Below are positions 20,952 through 32,780 of a stretch of DNA of 64,000 nucleotides, one piece after another. The translations under genes and the position numbers were made by a program. Source of the DNA: Pseudocercospora fijiensis CIRAD86. Lineage: Eukaryota; Ascomycota; Dothideomycetes; Mycosphaerellales; Mycosphaerellaceae. Each line of letters opens with the position of its first letter. Within the stretch, counting starts at the first letter, position 1. The stretch covers positions 504,788 through 568,787 of the forward strand of contig NW_006921546.1 in assembly GCF_000340215.1 (NCBI RefSeq). The letters run 5' to 3'. Under the pieces are notes generated by a model. The model made no database searches. It was given only the letters and a program-made list of their open reading frames with translations, and had not been told where the DNA came from.

Positions 20952-22087
20952 AACCTGTCGCTTTGGCGCGAAATCCACCTCTCTTGCAGCGACTTGGCCA
21001 GTTGGATGGCCGCCTCGGTTTCAAATTTTTGACTGCTCACGTACAGCAGAAAACTGGCTGTGTCCACAACATTGCGGCATAAGTGATTGATCCAGCAAGT
21101 CTCAAGAATGATGCCCCAGCACTGGATCTGATTGCGAGAGCTATTCAGTGCAGAAACAAGCAGACCGACGCCCCGGTCCAAATTTCCATTCATGAGCTGC
21201 TTCAGCAAGTCGCCGCGGTATAGCAGACCTCATAGAGAGATCGCGCACATGTAGAGTACTGGTCATTTCCTGCCGAAATCCAACCCTTCCACCACATCAG
21301 CTCTCCTTGGCAAGCCCGAACTGTTCATCAGATGCCTTGGAGACCAATGTGTCGGTCAGTTTACGTCAGTTACACTGACAGGCCTGGCATGTCCAAAGGT
21401 AGGATCAAATCCTCTGCAGATAAAGATCGCATCAATTGCATGGCGAAGCTTCAACAATCATTTCGCAAACATGCAGCCTTCTGAAGGAGGGCCAACAGCA
21501 GGTTCAACCAGCATGACCGGCGAAGAACTGGTGGAATTTTTGCAAGTCCAACCGTCTTCTGGGGCAATCTAGGTCCCAAGCATATGTGGCCCATGCAACT
21601 CGTCTGAAGTCGACCTCTGACGAGCCTGGACGCGGCGGATCATAAGTCCAGGTACATACTTGCGAACGGCGTGGCGAGATCAGCATTTAGCCAAACAGCA
21701 CACCCGCGAATACAACTCCGAGCTCGTTTTCCAGCAGCCCCAGGCACGATTAGCCAAAATTCGGATCTGGAGAAGAGCCTCGCTCGCAGCTACCGTTGAA
21801 TCCTCAGGCACAGGAGTTGCTGCAGCTCTCCCAGGCAACGACCTACATGTCAGGCCAAAAATCACAACCATCCTCCTCCGCACTCAAGCAGTCACCTCGA
21901 CACCGAATCCACCTGGGCAGACATCGCAATGATCGTCACCGGAGCTTTCTGGGCCGACTCAGCCCTCCCGCTCGCTAGCTCGATTCCCCAGCACTGAGCA
22001 ATGCAACAAAAGCTCGTAATGGCGTGAAGTTTGTCATACACTACCAGACCGGAGCAAAGAAGCACGAAAGCGTATGAGATCACAGAG

Positions 22088-22490
22088 TATCTTGGGAATC
22101 TCGCAAAGCCATCGCGGGCTCACCACGACCACCTGGTGGATGGCACATCAATTCGCACTAGTGAGAATGTATCTTGGACATTTCGCAAAACCATCGCGGG
22201 CTCACCACGACCACCTGCTAGATGGCACATCAATTCGCACTGGTGAGAATGTATCTTGGACATTTCGCAAAACCATCGCGGGCTCACCACGACCACCTGC
22301 TGGATGGCACGTCAATTCGCACTAGTGAGAATGTATCTTGGACATTTCGCAAAACCATCGCGGGCTCACCACGACCACCTGCTGAAGGATGTTTCAATTC
22401 TCTCTTGTGAGCATATATCCCGAGAATTTCGCAAAGCCATCCCGGGCTCACCACGACGACCTGCTGAAGGGCATTTCAATTCTCACTTGC
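22088..22490 (+). repeat. 82-bp tandem repeat, about five copies
   Basis: The unit starts near TATCTTGGACATTTCGCAAA, continues with CCATCGCGGGCTCACCACG and ends ACTAGTGAGAATG. Copies two and three are nearly identical, one is slightly diverged before them, and two more diverged ones follow. The 82-bp period is not divisible by three, so each copy shifts the frame and the overlapping ORFs are not real genes. The rest of 21,210-24,040 contains only short unsupported ORFs, including one at 22,884-23,141. Confidence 0.8.
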
Positions 22491-24044
22491 CAGAGAGGTG
22501 GTTGCTCAAGCTGCTGGGGCAGTTTCTTGACATTGGCTGCTTGATGCGACGTGTGCGTCCTCAGACCATGGACATATGTCTGAGTTCTAGGGCAGTAATG
22601 CAACTTGATGGGTCACGAGTCTTTCTGGTGCGACTGAGCTTCCTGGAACCAAGCGACAGTCGTTAGGGACCTCAGCTACCTACAAGCCGGGTCTGGGAAA
22701 GTGTACCAGCGTAGACGCTCGTACAAGCCTGCCTTCCATCGCACGACTACTCTTCTGCCTTTGGGCCATCGAATCATGACGACTGCCTCGCCAAATGCGC
22801 TTTCACTCCAACGCAACACCCCATTTGACAAGCACTTGGACCGTTTGGCAGAGGGGTTCAGTCAATGATAGTGTGGCAGTTGCATGGCGACACGGAAAAG
22901 CGTAAGCGGAAGCTGTCGACGCTCATCTGTTCCGGCGAAGCAAACTGGAATCTCCAAGGAAACAGAAATTCTCGAAGACTTGTGGAGCAACGGCAGAAGT
23001 GTAAGAGTCATCTGGCGAAAGAAAACTCCTCCAGAGCAGCCCACGCAGATGGCCATTTCTGATGTAGAACAAACAGCCATCAAGTTCATCTATCACGCCC
23101 GCATCACGCCGTTTGTGAAGCATCTTATACCCAGAGAATAGAAACATATCGGGCCACAACTTGTAGCATACATTGCTCCATAGCATGATCAACCCAGGCC
23201 GAGATGAAGTTCATAGCTTTTTCATAGTGGTCTCAATTGGGCTCCGCCTGACCTGCCAGATCGCCGAGCTTCGAAGATTTTCAATGGCCTTGGTGCTGGA
23301 TTCGTTTTGGGAACTCGTTGGAAGTCGTGGGCTGGCATGACGACTTCAGAGTGTGCATAAGATGTGGTGATTGCTTGGAAAGCCCTCTACTCAGCATCCA
23401 ACTACGGTTCCCGATTCACTTGATCGACCAACCATGCCCTGCCGCACAAGGCTCGGAGTCGGGGACAAGTCCGTAGCTTGGGCTCATTGGGCTGGTTGTG
23501 CAGGGATACTTACCCCACGCATCCAGCTCGCAGCTCATGACAAGACCTGCAGCCTCTCCATCTCATCTCCATCGACCTTCACGCCTCAAGATCTATACAC
23601 GCCTCCCCGCCCGCCTTACCCTCCCACCGCTCAATGAATGCGACGCTGCTACCTCTGCTTCAGAAGCGCATCCGGTGCAAACGCTGATCGCGGACACTGT
23701 ATGCGCAGCGCCGCCTTCGAAGCGGGAGCGGTGACTGGCAACCAATCGTGACCCGATCGGCCTTGAGCTGTTGCATCTGCAGCATACCGCGCGCAATCGA
23801 GACCGCACAAATCGCCGAAGATGTTGCTGGCGTCGCTGGGAACACTATGCCGAATGTGCGACACAATCGGACCAGATCGCGGGAGAGAGGAGCTGCGTTT
23901 GGATAGTGGACGTGCATTCTGGTGAACGAGTCACAGCAGCTGTCACCTTGATTTGGGCCACTATGGCAGGACACGGACAAGTCGATCGTGAAACATCGGA
24001 AGCGGAAGGCCTTCTCCTTTCACCTCTCAGCGCCGGGCATACCC

Positions 24045-24300
24045 AGCGGTCACCTCCGGAGCGTTTGCAGAAGATGTCAATGCCGGGCGGTAGAGTACAT
24101 GTGGTCGGCTTCCGCCAAATGACAGCTTCCTCCCTGCCACTCATATAGCCACCATGCTCATCGCGGACCTCCGAAGCGTTTGCAAAAGATGTCAATGCCG
24201 AGCGGCAGAGTACATGTAGTTGGCTTCCGCCGAATGACAGCTTCTTCTCTCCCACTCACATGACCACTATACACATCGCGGACCTCTGAAGTAACGGCAA
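24045..24300 (+). repeat. 115-bp direct repeat, two to three copies
   Basis: GCGTTTGCAGAAGATGTCAA at 24,061 recurs with one change at 24,176, followed in both by GCCG-GCGG-AGAGTACATGT and GGCTTCCGCC-AATGACAG. A third start (GCGGACCTCTGAAG) is seen at about 24,278 but the rest has decayed. Confidence 0.65.
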
Positions 24301-24737
24301 AAGGTTTTCGTTCTGGGATGGTGAATTACTTGGCTTCGGATAGTGACAACTTGCACGGGCCTCATCCTCAGCGGTGAGATCTAAGGCGCCAGCGAGAGGT
24401 CCCAGTGGCGAGTCGGCCAGATGATTGACTGCGGATAGTTACGGTTTTCTCTGCCATAGCGGACGTGAGCAGTCTGCATGGCCGTGTGCATTTACCAACG
24501 AGACATAACGCCGCTCAATTCATCGGAGCTTCCGCCGTACACCGCTTTTACTACTGGTGCATGGCAGTAGCTCAAGCTCTCCACCAGCCAGCAAACGCTC
24601 CACCCATGAAGCGCATTGCACCGCGCACGCGCACAATCATATCATCGCTTCCTCTACGCCAATTCTCACTCTCTCTTTCTCTTTCCAGCCGCCTAGCATT
24701 CGCATCCCGTGCCCAGCAAGCAAAGTGACCATCGGCC

Positions 24738-25448
24738 ATGGGGGACTCACACTCAGATCAAAGCTCCGAGGACTGGGTAGCTACCATCGAGAAGGAGGTG
24801 AAGAAACTGAGCGTCAAAGGTACATATCAAAAGTCTATGCCCGGTCCCAGCTATGTTTGCTCACGAGAACCTTCAGATTCCAATCCAGGAAAGGCTCAAG
24901 GTAAGCTTCTTCAGATGCTTGTGACTGCGTGGCACCGATTGATTCCTGTTCGCAACAGAGTACGACCTCTACGAACCAGACAAGCCAACCACCCCAACGA
25001 AGAAGGTTCGCATCAAGCTGGAGGACGCCAGTCCCAAGCAGGTTGTTCGTCCAAAGTCTGAGAGCCGGAAGGACAGTAAGAAGCCGGTGATGAGTAAGTA
25101 GTGGCCATCGTTCGCAATGCTTGCTGCTCGACTACTGACATGTCCCTCTCTCCTTCATCAGACAGTACACCAGTTCAACAAGATCGGACGAAACCTTACT
25201 ACTCCTTCACCACTGTCGCCGATGCCATCCAGGCGTTTGCAGTAGCTCTGAGCCACGACCGCGGCACCCTTCTTGGCGATGTTCTGCACAACTTTCGCCC
25301 CAACCCGCTCGAGCTCACTGCCAACGACGTGCTGAGGGTTCGCTCCAAAGCTGCGGAGTTGCAGACGGATGACATCTTCGAAAAGGTCAACTTGACTCTC
25401 GTCCAAGCCGTCATCCCGAAGGCGGTGGTCAAGAAAGAGAGTGAGTAG
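24738..25448 (+). CDS. Small two-intron protein, paralogue family A (copy 2)
   Basis: Exons 24738-24900, 24959-25093 and 25162-25448 give 194 residues. Introns are 58 bp (GTAAGC...CAACAG) and 68 bp (GTAAGT...CATCAG), both phase 1. The protein starts MGDSHSDQSSEDW, has a central EYDLYEP followed by a Lys/Ser-rich basic linker, and ends with a helical domain (YYSFTTVADAIQAFAVALS..., PLELTANDV). The same order, introns in phase 1 and the PLELTAN signature occur in copy 1 at 9.2-9.9 kb. The linker looks nuclear-type basic, but the function is unknown. The final codons KKESE end at a TAG that could also lie in a third intron (GTGAGT). Confidence 0.75.
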
Positions 25449-25969
25449 TGGTCGGTCATCGGAGCAGCTGTTGAACAAGTCTCCTTCACCTCGCGTGTAG
25501 AGGACACACTACAGCTATGGATGGTCGATGAAATGGCAAAGTCATGATAAGGATGCAATGGCGTGTTGTACGCAGGATTTCCGTAGACCCACAAACTGCA
25601 GTGCCTAGTTCTATCTCAATCTTACTTGTCGCTTTCATATCATTCCGCCGAAGCTCCATGCTTCTTTTTTTTTCCCACACAGGTCTTCGAGGCAAACTAT
25701 TGTCATGCCTTCTTCACTTCTCACAATCCAAGGCAGAGTGAAGTTGCGCTTGTTGGCATGTCGCAGAGACAACGAGTCCGAAGATCGATCGTCGTCAATT
25801 CAATTCCGGCTGATTGGGGCGTACCGACCGATCCCTGTACTTCGGCTACTTTGTAGCATGTTCCAGAATTTTTTTGGGTGAAGAAGTATGTACATTGCAA
25901 TACGATCTCTGTCCTTCGGCTTTTGGCCTTCCATTCGAGAAAGACTATACAGCTATCTATCATCTCTTT

Positions 25970-26830
25970 CTTCATAGGCCGAAAGGGGTATTAGGGCGAA
26001 GAAAAAAAGCGTGACTGGCCGTATTGGGTTTTTGGAAAAAAAATGACTTGAGGAGAAAGAACGGATAGGCGCATTCATCAGAATGTTCTTCCCCCTTTAC
26101 TTCTACTATCCGAGACTTGCAATTCGAGAAGAAGCCTCTCAAAAGTGAGTACACATGTCTCGGAGATGAATTCAGCTGCAAGGTTTTTTTGTTTTTTTTT
26201 TTTGGCGAAGAAGGTCAACCAACATTTTTTCTCGTATGTAGGCTGCATTTGGGTTTAGAAATAATATAGGAAGGACATTCTCTGCTTCGTGGGAATGGAA
26301 GGGAGGGGGGACTCAGGATGTTCCGTATACTTCTAGTCGTCACTGCGAGGCTTTATTTGATTCGAGAAAGAAAGCCTTAAGAGAGGATACGTCTCTCTTC
26401 GTGGGCCGAAAGAGCTTTGAGCGAGAAGGCGTGCTAGGCGTCGTATTGGGCTTGGGAAAAATGGTCTCAATCTCTGGGATGAAATTTCTCCGGTTCCCGG
26501 GAATGGAACAAGCTCGCTCTGCAACCCCAATTCAAGAAGAAGTCTTAACGGAGTTCTTTGGCCGAAAGGGCTGTTGGCGAAGAAGGCGTGCCGGCCGGAT
26601 TGGTCTTGGGGAAATAATCGATCTCTAGGAAGAACTTACTCCGCTTCCTGGGAACGGGTAGGCATTTGAGGAGTGGGTCAGGTCATGGCGGCTATGCGCC
26701 GTGGCTTTTCTATGATGGAGTGTCATGCTCCCGCCGATGACCTTCTGATCAATCTCTGGGGAGAGTTTACTCGAAGGGGTATTTGAGGGGTGGATCAGGT
26801 CATGGCGGCCATGTGCCATGTCTTTCTATA
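25970..26830. repeat. Degenerate dispersed and tandem repeats
   Basis: A motif GGCCGAAAGGG--TT-GGCGAAGAAGGCGTG followed by a GTATTGGG-like phrase occurs near 25,976, 26,403 and 26,560. A second unit with ATTTGAGG-GTGG-TCAGG then TCATGGCGGC and ATGGAGTGTCATG occurs at 26,664 and 26,781, 117 bp apart. Poly-A/T runs of 8-13 bases interrupt the region. No gene is seen from 25,449 to 26,931. Confidence 0.55.
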
Positions 26831-26931
26831 ATGGAGTGTCATGAGAGAGGTATATGACATCCAGGGGGAAGGCTTGCGGGATGGTATAAAAGTCGGCGTG
26901 CCGAATTCTGGATCTCCGCCACTTCCGTCTA

Positions 26932-27612
26932 TCAAATGTAAAACGACTCCACAGTCGTAGTCGAAAGAGCACTCACACAAATCGTCGAAGTGCGCCGACC
27001 CGCCGAATCAGTGCCATCACATCTTGTCGTCGCCCAATTCGTGTCCGTGGCTGTTCTCGTCACCGCCTCCCACTCCCTTTCCTTCTCACAGCCCTTTCCC
27101 TTGCACATTTCCTTTCCTTTTTCTAGCACCTCTTTCTCTCCTTCCTTCTCCAATCGGAGGACCACATCTTCCCGCCAACTCATCATCCACCAAGTCGCCC
27201 CCAAAACCAGAATGAGCATGACGATAACCATAACCATCTTCTTCCTCCCTCCCAGCCTCCTCTTCGCCCTCACCACCTTCCGACACTCATCACACTTCTG
27301 CAGCGGCGGCGAGAACATGTCCAAACTCCTCCACCGCCTACAACCGTGCCGATTTCCCGCCAAACAGAGCTGTTCTTCGACTTCGAAGCCTTGCCACAAA
27401 CCCCAGCAGTATCGTTTCTTGGAGATTTTCCTCAATTTCGAAAGGATGTCTTCGTCGGTATAGCGGAAAGAGAAGAGGAGAGTGAGGATGGGGATGAAGA
27501 AGTTGCGGTAGAAGGGTTTGAGGCGGATTGTTGGCTGCTGTGGTGCTCCTGTCATGTTTGGGGTTGGGTTGTGGGTGTTGGCGTTGGATTGGCGATGGGT
27601 TTTGATGTTCAT
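26932..27612 (-). CDS. Single-pass membrane protein, hypothetical
   Basis: A 226-residue ORF from the ATG at 27612. A later Met (MTGAPQQPT, about 25 codons in) is an equally good start. The middle has a Cys/Arg/Trp-rich stretch (RYCWGLWQGFEVEEQLCLAGNRHG) and CDEC. A strong TM segment follows (MVMVIVMLILVLGATWWMM), then a Glu/Lys-rich charged segment and a Thr/Ser-rich tail. The basic residues before the TM (AKRRLGGRKK) suggest that end faces the cytosol. No family recognised. Confidence 0.55.
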   Translation of the reverse strand: MNIKTHRQSNANTHNPTPNMTGAPQQPTIRLKPFYRNFFIPILTLLFSFRYTDEDILSKLRKISKKRYCWGLWQGFEVEEQLCLAGNRHGCRRWRSLDMFSPPLQKCDECRKVVRAKRRLGGRKKMVMVIVMLILVLGATWWMMSWREDVVLRLEKEGEKEVLEKGKEMCKGKGCEKEREWEAVTRTATDTNWATTRCDGTDSAGRRTSTICVSALSTTTVESFYI

Positions 27613-27985
27613 GATTCGTGAGGTGGAGTTCGAGCGCTGCTTTGCTTTGTGGGAGAGGTTGGGTGGTTGCGAAGAAGAGGCGAAAGGAAAGATTCTTTTC
27701 TTTTTCTTCAAAGACTGGGGAAGAGTTTGCTGCTGCAGTCAACTGAGCAAACTGTTTCAGACACAAAGGGAAAAGTGAATCAGAACTGTGCATGTTCTAC
27801 ACTGTGCTTGTTCTTGTCAACACTCGTGGGGAGTGGAAGTCATGGAAGTTCAACGCCGAGAATGGAATGGAATTCTTTTTGCCCAAGTCATGTATTGCTT
27901 CTTCTTTCATGCCACGCCACTTTGCACGAATGAAGAGGCATTCTCGTCCACATGGGCATTGACCTTGGCGTTGGCTTTCGAGTTG

Positions 27986-28461
27986 TCATGAAGATCGGTA
28001 TGGTGAAGATCGGTATGGTTGGCGGAATCGTGGGAGGCCACGTCCACTCGGGTGCCTGAGGTCGGCAGAGCGTGTGGAGGCCGATGAAGGAGCGGAGGAA
28101 GCGCGTTTGGACGAGAAGTGTGCAGTCAGGCTGCCTCGATCGGGCATTCCGTGTCGCGACATCGAGGTGATGGGAAAGGGGTGTTTTGGTATGGAGATGG
28201 ATGGATCTCGGAGGTGGCTGGAGTTGGAAAGGAGGCGTACACCAATCACACTGTACCCATCAATTCAAGCACCTTTTCTTCATTGGGTCGCACGAACAAG
28301 GTCGCCTTCGCATCAGAATAGGAAAACACGCCAAATTGCGAAGATGTTGTCGAAGAAGTGGATTGTATCCGGTGAGGCCGGCCGACTTTGGCAATCTGGG
28401 CTAAAATTCGAGATTTCTTGGCGGCCTGAATGCGGAGGTCGAAAGCGTCAATTTCTTTCAT
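27986..28461 (-). pseudogene. Hypothetical gene with one apparent frame break
   Basis: From an ATG at 28461 a clean frame of 71 codons (MKEIDAFDLRIQAAKK...NEEKVLELMGTV) hits TGA. The adjacent frame then opens at the same place and runs 87 codons (VIGVRLLSNSSHLRD...) to 27,986. A one-base indel near 28,248 would unite them. I see no plausible intron in between. It may be a recent pseudogene or an assembly error. Function unknown. Confidence 0.4.
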
Positions 28462-28906
28462 CCTTCCTTTCCCGTTAACGTGATTGCTCTATACAGCAAC
28501 CAACGATCATGTTGAGTTTTGATCGGGCCTACGCCTCTCGAGGGCATCAAGATCGGAAGTTCCATGCAGAGGAATGTCTCCGCACGCGGGAACCAGGCTG
28601 AGATCACATCCTCCCATGCTCAGCGACCTGCCTGCGGATATCTCCACGAACGGCACAACGCATCGTCGTAGCCTGATACAGCAAGCATGATATGCCATGC
28701 AAGAATGCCACTCTGGGCCTCCAGTCAACACGCACTGCGCTACAACAGACGCGCGGAGAGGTTCAAAAGCTCGCCTTCTGCCCATCCGTCGCTCCTCTCT
28801 TCATCCGTCTATCTTTCGACGTACTGCCTCTGATCCCGCTTCTCTTTGCATCTCTTCACTTACTGCCTAGCTTCCTTACTTGCCCAAAGCCCAATCTACT
28901 ACCAAC

Positions 28907-30703
28907 ATGCTTGTTCGCGTGCCAGCTGCCTGGTGCGAGCCCTCCACTCTCGCTCGCCGTCACCAAGAGTCTGGTATTGTGTTGCTGAACGATGATTCAG
29001 CGCCAGAGAACGAGGCCATCCCGCTCCTCAAGGTACGCTCTGCCTCTCCAATCTCTTCATATCATCGTGCTGACTCTATGGCATAGCCAAAATACATCCA
29101 ACTGGTTGTCTTCGGCTCCTCTGCAGTCGGCAGCCTGGCCTTGAAGCTTGGCTTCTACGCTGCACAGGCCGACGCTGCACTCGGCTGCCCTTCCAAGATC
29201 TCCTATACCGATCCATCCTTCAAGAACTTCCTCATTGCCACTGCTGCGAAGCATGGTATCTACAAGAGTGGCGCCAAGCCACCATCCTCTACCCTGATCA
29301 CCTTCGCCAACGATCTCGGCATCCAGACATGCTACGGCCCGCACATCTGGGTCGACATTATGAAGCGTGTCACTGGGGCCATGGATAGATTTGGGCCAGA
29401 TGGCTCATCACCACATCCAACCCAGGTGAATTCCCGTGGCCAGAAGATCGGCTGGACAAGCATTATCAACAGTGCCAATGCTATCCTTGCCGGCCGTGAC
29501 GCCTTCAGTGCTCCGTTCCCCAATGCGGGCTGGAGTTTTGAGGCTATTCCCAGTCAAATCGCTGCTACTCCGACAAGCTCAGGCCGTCCTGTGATGGTAC
29601 CAGCTCCGGGCAGCAACATTCTGACGCCGCCAGCAACACCTCGTCGGTCACAGTCTCCGGTCTTCTTGCAGACACCTTCTGCTCCTGCACATGCCGGCAC
29701 CGCCTCCCGCATCGACGATCATGATACTCGTCTGAACCGGCACCGACAACAAATCAACACCAACACCAGTCGTCTTGATACCCACGAAGGCCGGCTCGAT
29801 ACCCATGAGACTCGTCTGGACCGTCACCGCCACAACATCGACACCAATACTCGCCGTGTTAATACCCACGAAGGTCGTCTTAACGGCGTGGACTCACGTC
29901 TTGAGCGTCATCGCCGTGCGATCGACACCAATCATGGCCGTCTCAGCACCTCCGAGAGCCGCCTTGCAGCTCTGGACTCTCGTGTGAATGGCACCACCCA
30001 GCAAATCAACACTACCTCTGATCGTCTCCGCAGCGCCGAGTCCCTCCTCTGCACCCACGACGAAGCCATTTCCGATCACGCCTCTCGTGCTCAAGACACT
30101 TCCAAAGCCGTCAACAATCTCCGTCAAGGCACACTCGATGCTACCAAAGCTCTCACCAAGGGTATCACTATGGTGGGAGACCAGGCCGCCACAGCCACTT
30201 CCCTCGCTCAATCCGCTTCCAAGGATGTCAAAGACACATCCGACATCGTCAAAGCCCTCACCAAAGGCCTGAATGCTCTCCAAACCCAAACCAACACCAC
30301 CACCTCCCTTGCCCAAGACACCTCCAAAGACGTCACCGCCCTCCGCAACAACACCCTCAACACCGTCAAAGCCCTCGCAAAAGGCATATCCATCCAGCAA
30401 TCCGACATGGCCACCGCCTCCAAAGACATCACCACTCTCCAAGAAAACACATCCAAGTCCGCCAAGACTCTCGCCAAGGGTATGAACGTTCTTTCCGGCA
30501 AGGTCAATACCGCCACCACTCTGGCCCAAGACGCGATGAATGCCGTGGATGCTCTAGCTGCGGGTACGAAGAATGCTTTTGCGCTGCGCGATGGCTTGAT
30601 TCGGAATGGCGAGGTGAGGGATTTCGAGAATGCGGAGCGGGTTTCCAAGCTGGTGGATGTCGTTGAGCGGTTGAAGATGGCTAGTGGTAGTGTGATGGAG
30701 TAG
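28907..30703 (+). CDS. Large repeat/coiled-coil protein, paralogue family C (intact copy)
   Basis: Exons 28907-29032 and 29087-30703 give 580 residues. The 54-bp phase-0 intron runs GTACGC...CATAG with branch TGCTGAC. The N-terminal about 220 residues form a compact domain (LKLGFYAAQADAALGCPSKISY, IQTCYGPHIW, GQKIGWTSIINSANAIL, AGWSFEAIP). A Ser/Pro linker is followed by about 340 residues of helical repeats with a Thr-His-Glu/Arg-Leu rhythm (DTHEGRLDTHETRLDRH) and later SLAQDTSKDV-AL and KALTKG units. The design resembles an elongated rod or fibre. The same domain and repeats occur, broken, at 55.6-57.4 kb. No known enzyme motif; no signal peptide. Function unknown. Confidence 0.7.
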
Positions 30704-31486
30704 AGAGATTCATGACTTTTTTTTGGATATTTGGATCCTCGAGTTGACGTCAAGAGGGGCGGAGATTGTAAGATATGAAAGAAGGAACTTCTTTCGTTTT
30801 TTTTTTCATTTCTTTCTTTTGTGGGTTCGGGGGGTTGGGATAAACAAGAAAGACGGACAACGGGGGAAAAAAAAGGCGAAAAAGGGCACAAAAAGAGGTG
30901 ACGACGAAATCTCAAGGAATGCTGACTGACTAACTGACTGACTGGCTGGCTGGCAAGGGGTTTTTTTTTTGGTCTTTGACGCTGGACGTTGAAAGTCGAT
31001 TATAGCAAGGAAATATCGAATTATTAAGAAAAGAAAAAGTAAATCAATGTTCGTAGGGGATCGTAGATTTTAGATAGATTGTAAAACAAAACATGCAAGG
31101 TTTTTTTTAATTGGTTTTTATAGAGTTGTTGTTCTAGGGTTTGGGCAATGCGTGAGTTCCAATTGTGGTTGTTGATGCCTTGGTACACCACGGGCTTGGT
31201 CAAACCAGCATTTCCCTGCGTAGCGGAGGAGAACAGAGGGGAGAGTTTCGAAGTTTTTGGCAAGGGATGAGGTCAAATCACTATGCACGCGCGCCCGCAT
31301 CAACATTCAGAATTCCAGCATCGTTGCTAGTGCCAATGCCAATGCCTCCTCTTGAGCCGGCCTCACTCCAAACGCTCTCTCTCAAGCCACCGTCACTGTC
31401 AATGCATGCTTCAACGTAGGCCAGCTTGGCTGCCAATGTTTCTGTTGCAGCCAACGTCACTCCCGATACTCCCTCTCGAGCCACCG

Positions 31487-32500
31487 TCACTGCCGATGCA
31501 TGTGGCCGCCAAAACTTCGATCCAGACCACCCTGGCCCTGGCCTCCCATACTCCGATTCAACTCAACTTCACCGACGCTACCAATACTCCCACCTAAACC
31601 ATCTTCACTCCCAACACTACAACTTTCCCTCCCCGCCGCACTCGCGGAGCCAGAAGAATAGCGCTGCAAAGATCGTCTCAACTGAGAATTGTAGTGCTTC
31701 TCTTTAGCAAGCTGACCCTCTCCCCATGCAATCGCATCATCGAACCGGGCGAGAGTTTCTGAGTTCTGGACCTCTAGCCTCGCGATTTCTCTTTTGCCCC
31801 AAGCGATGGCGTTGTCGAAAGAGGTCTCGAGAGCGGTGACGGCTTCGTCTTTCTTGCGGTTGGAGATTTGGAGGTGTTGGAGTTCTTGAGTCAGGCGTGA
31901 TATGTGGCGCGCTTTCTCGTGGTCGTCTCGGGTCATGCGAGCGAGCTGTTGTTCGAGGGATTGTATGCGGTGGTCGCGATGGCGAAGGCGATGGCGGCTC
32001 GGGGAGAGTGCGCTGGCGTGGTTCTGGGTGTGATGGCCATGGTCGCTGTCGTGGGCTGCTCCTTTGCCTTGGCGCGCCTCCTTGATGCGGTGTGGGGAAG
32101 GATTTGAAGGTAGTGGTGATGCTGGCGGCGGAGGTGGTGATGCTGCTGCGGCATTCTGAACGGCCAATTCAAGCCAAGCTTTTTTGACCGCCGCGGGCTT
32201 GAAGCGATCGACAGGGACAGGGACAGGCACGGCAGGCGGGAATCGGGGCGGCACGTTCCATGTGGCGCGTCCCTCATTGACGACCAGAAGGCCAGGCAAG
32301 TGCTCGGGCACAATGTGATTCTTGACTGCATAATGGAAATTGGCACGCTCCATCTGCCTCTTGTCGGGATGGCATGGATTCGAGCGCAAAAGCGCCTCCC
32401 ACTGGCCATCCGTCAACTCTTGGCCGCCCCAAAGGCTGTGCTGGCAATAGAAGTCAAAGATGCTCGCCCAGTCGTAGGCGGTGGAGTTGGCCTTGGACAT
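31487..32500 (-). CDS. Coiled-coil protein, divergent partner of the 32.8-kb gene
   Basis: A 337-residue protein from the ATG at 32500 (MSKANSTAYDWASIFDFYC). The first about 90 residues look folded (WGGQELTDGQWEALL, KRQMERANFHYAVKNH, LPGLLVVNEG). A Pro-rich spacer follows (repeated PVPVP and PPPPP), then a His-rich basic stretch and a coiled coil of about 110 residues (IQSLEQQLARMTRDDHEK...TALETSFDNAIAWGKREIARLE). The phrase DDAIAWG occurs again 30 residues later, so the coil is internally repeated. The C-terminus is Gly/Ser-rich. It is transcribed away from the gene at 32,781. No known family. Confidence 0.6.
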   Translation of the reverse strand: MSKANSTAYDWASIFDFYCQHSLWGGQELTDGQWEALLRSNPCHPDKRQMERANFHYAVKNHIVPEHLPGLLVVNEGRATWNVPPRFPPAVPVPVPVDRFKPAAVKKAWLELAVQNAAAASPPPPPASPLPSNPSPHRIKEARQGKGAAHDSDHGHHTQNHASALSPSRHRLRHRDHRIQSLEQQLARMTRDDHEKARHISRLTQELQHLQISNRKKDEAVTALETSFDNAIAWGKREIARLEVQNSETLARFDDAIAWGEGQLAKEKHYNSQLRRSLQRYSSGSASAAGRESCSVGSEDGLGGSIGSVGEVELNRSMGGQGQGGLDRSFGGHMHRQ

Positions 32501-32780
32501 GTCGACTTGCGCTGGGCGGTGCGGTGCTGTGCTGTGCTTCTGCTGTGCTGTGCTACGTCCATTTCCATGCAAGTATATGCCTTGACTGCTGTTTGCTGCA
32601 GGCCGGAGACGGAGAATCTTCCCTCCCAGAACGCTCTGCTCTCTCCCAGAATCTTCCCTCAGCCTTCCCACAATCTTTCCTCAGCCTTCGCCGTTTGCGT
32701 CACACACGCTTCTCCGCCCTCTCTCACACTCATCCTTCCTCGCCACTTCTCTGCTGTCACGAAGAGGGTGGAGAACAGCC
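32501..32780. promoter_or_regulatory. Shared 280-bp region between divergent genes
   Basis: The start codons at 32500 (minus) and 32781 (plus) face away from each other with 280 bp between, so both promoters must lie here. The region is C/T-rich on the plus strand (CCTCAGCCTTCC repeated twice) just before the right-hand gene, as is common for fungal promoters. No specific factor site is claimed. Confidence 0.4.

Noticed and set aside
22088..22490. Overlapping ORFs up to 136 codons
   Set aside because: The 82-bp period shifts the frame each unit. The ORFs are copies of the same text in different frames.
29894..30529. Minus-strand Gly/Val-rich ORF of 211 codons
   Set aside because: Antisense shadow of the family C helical repeats.
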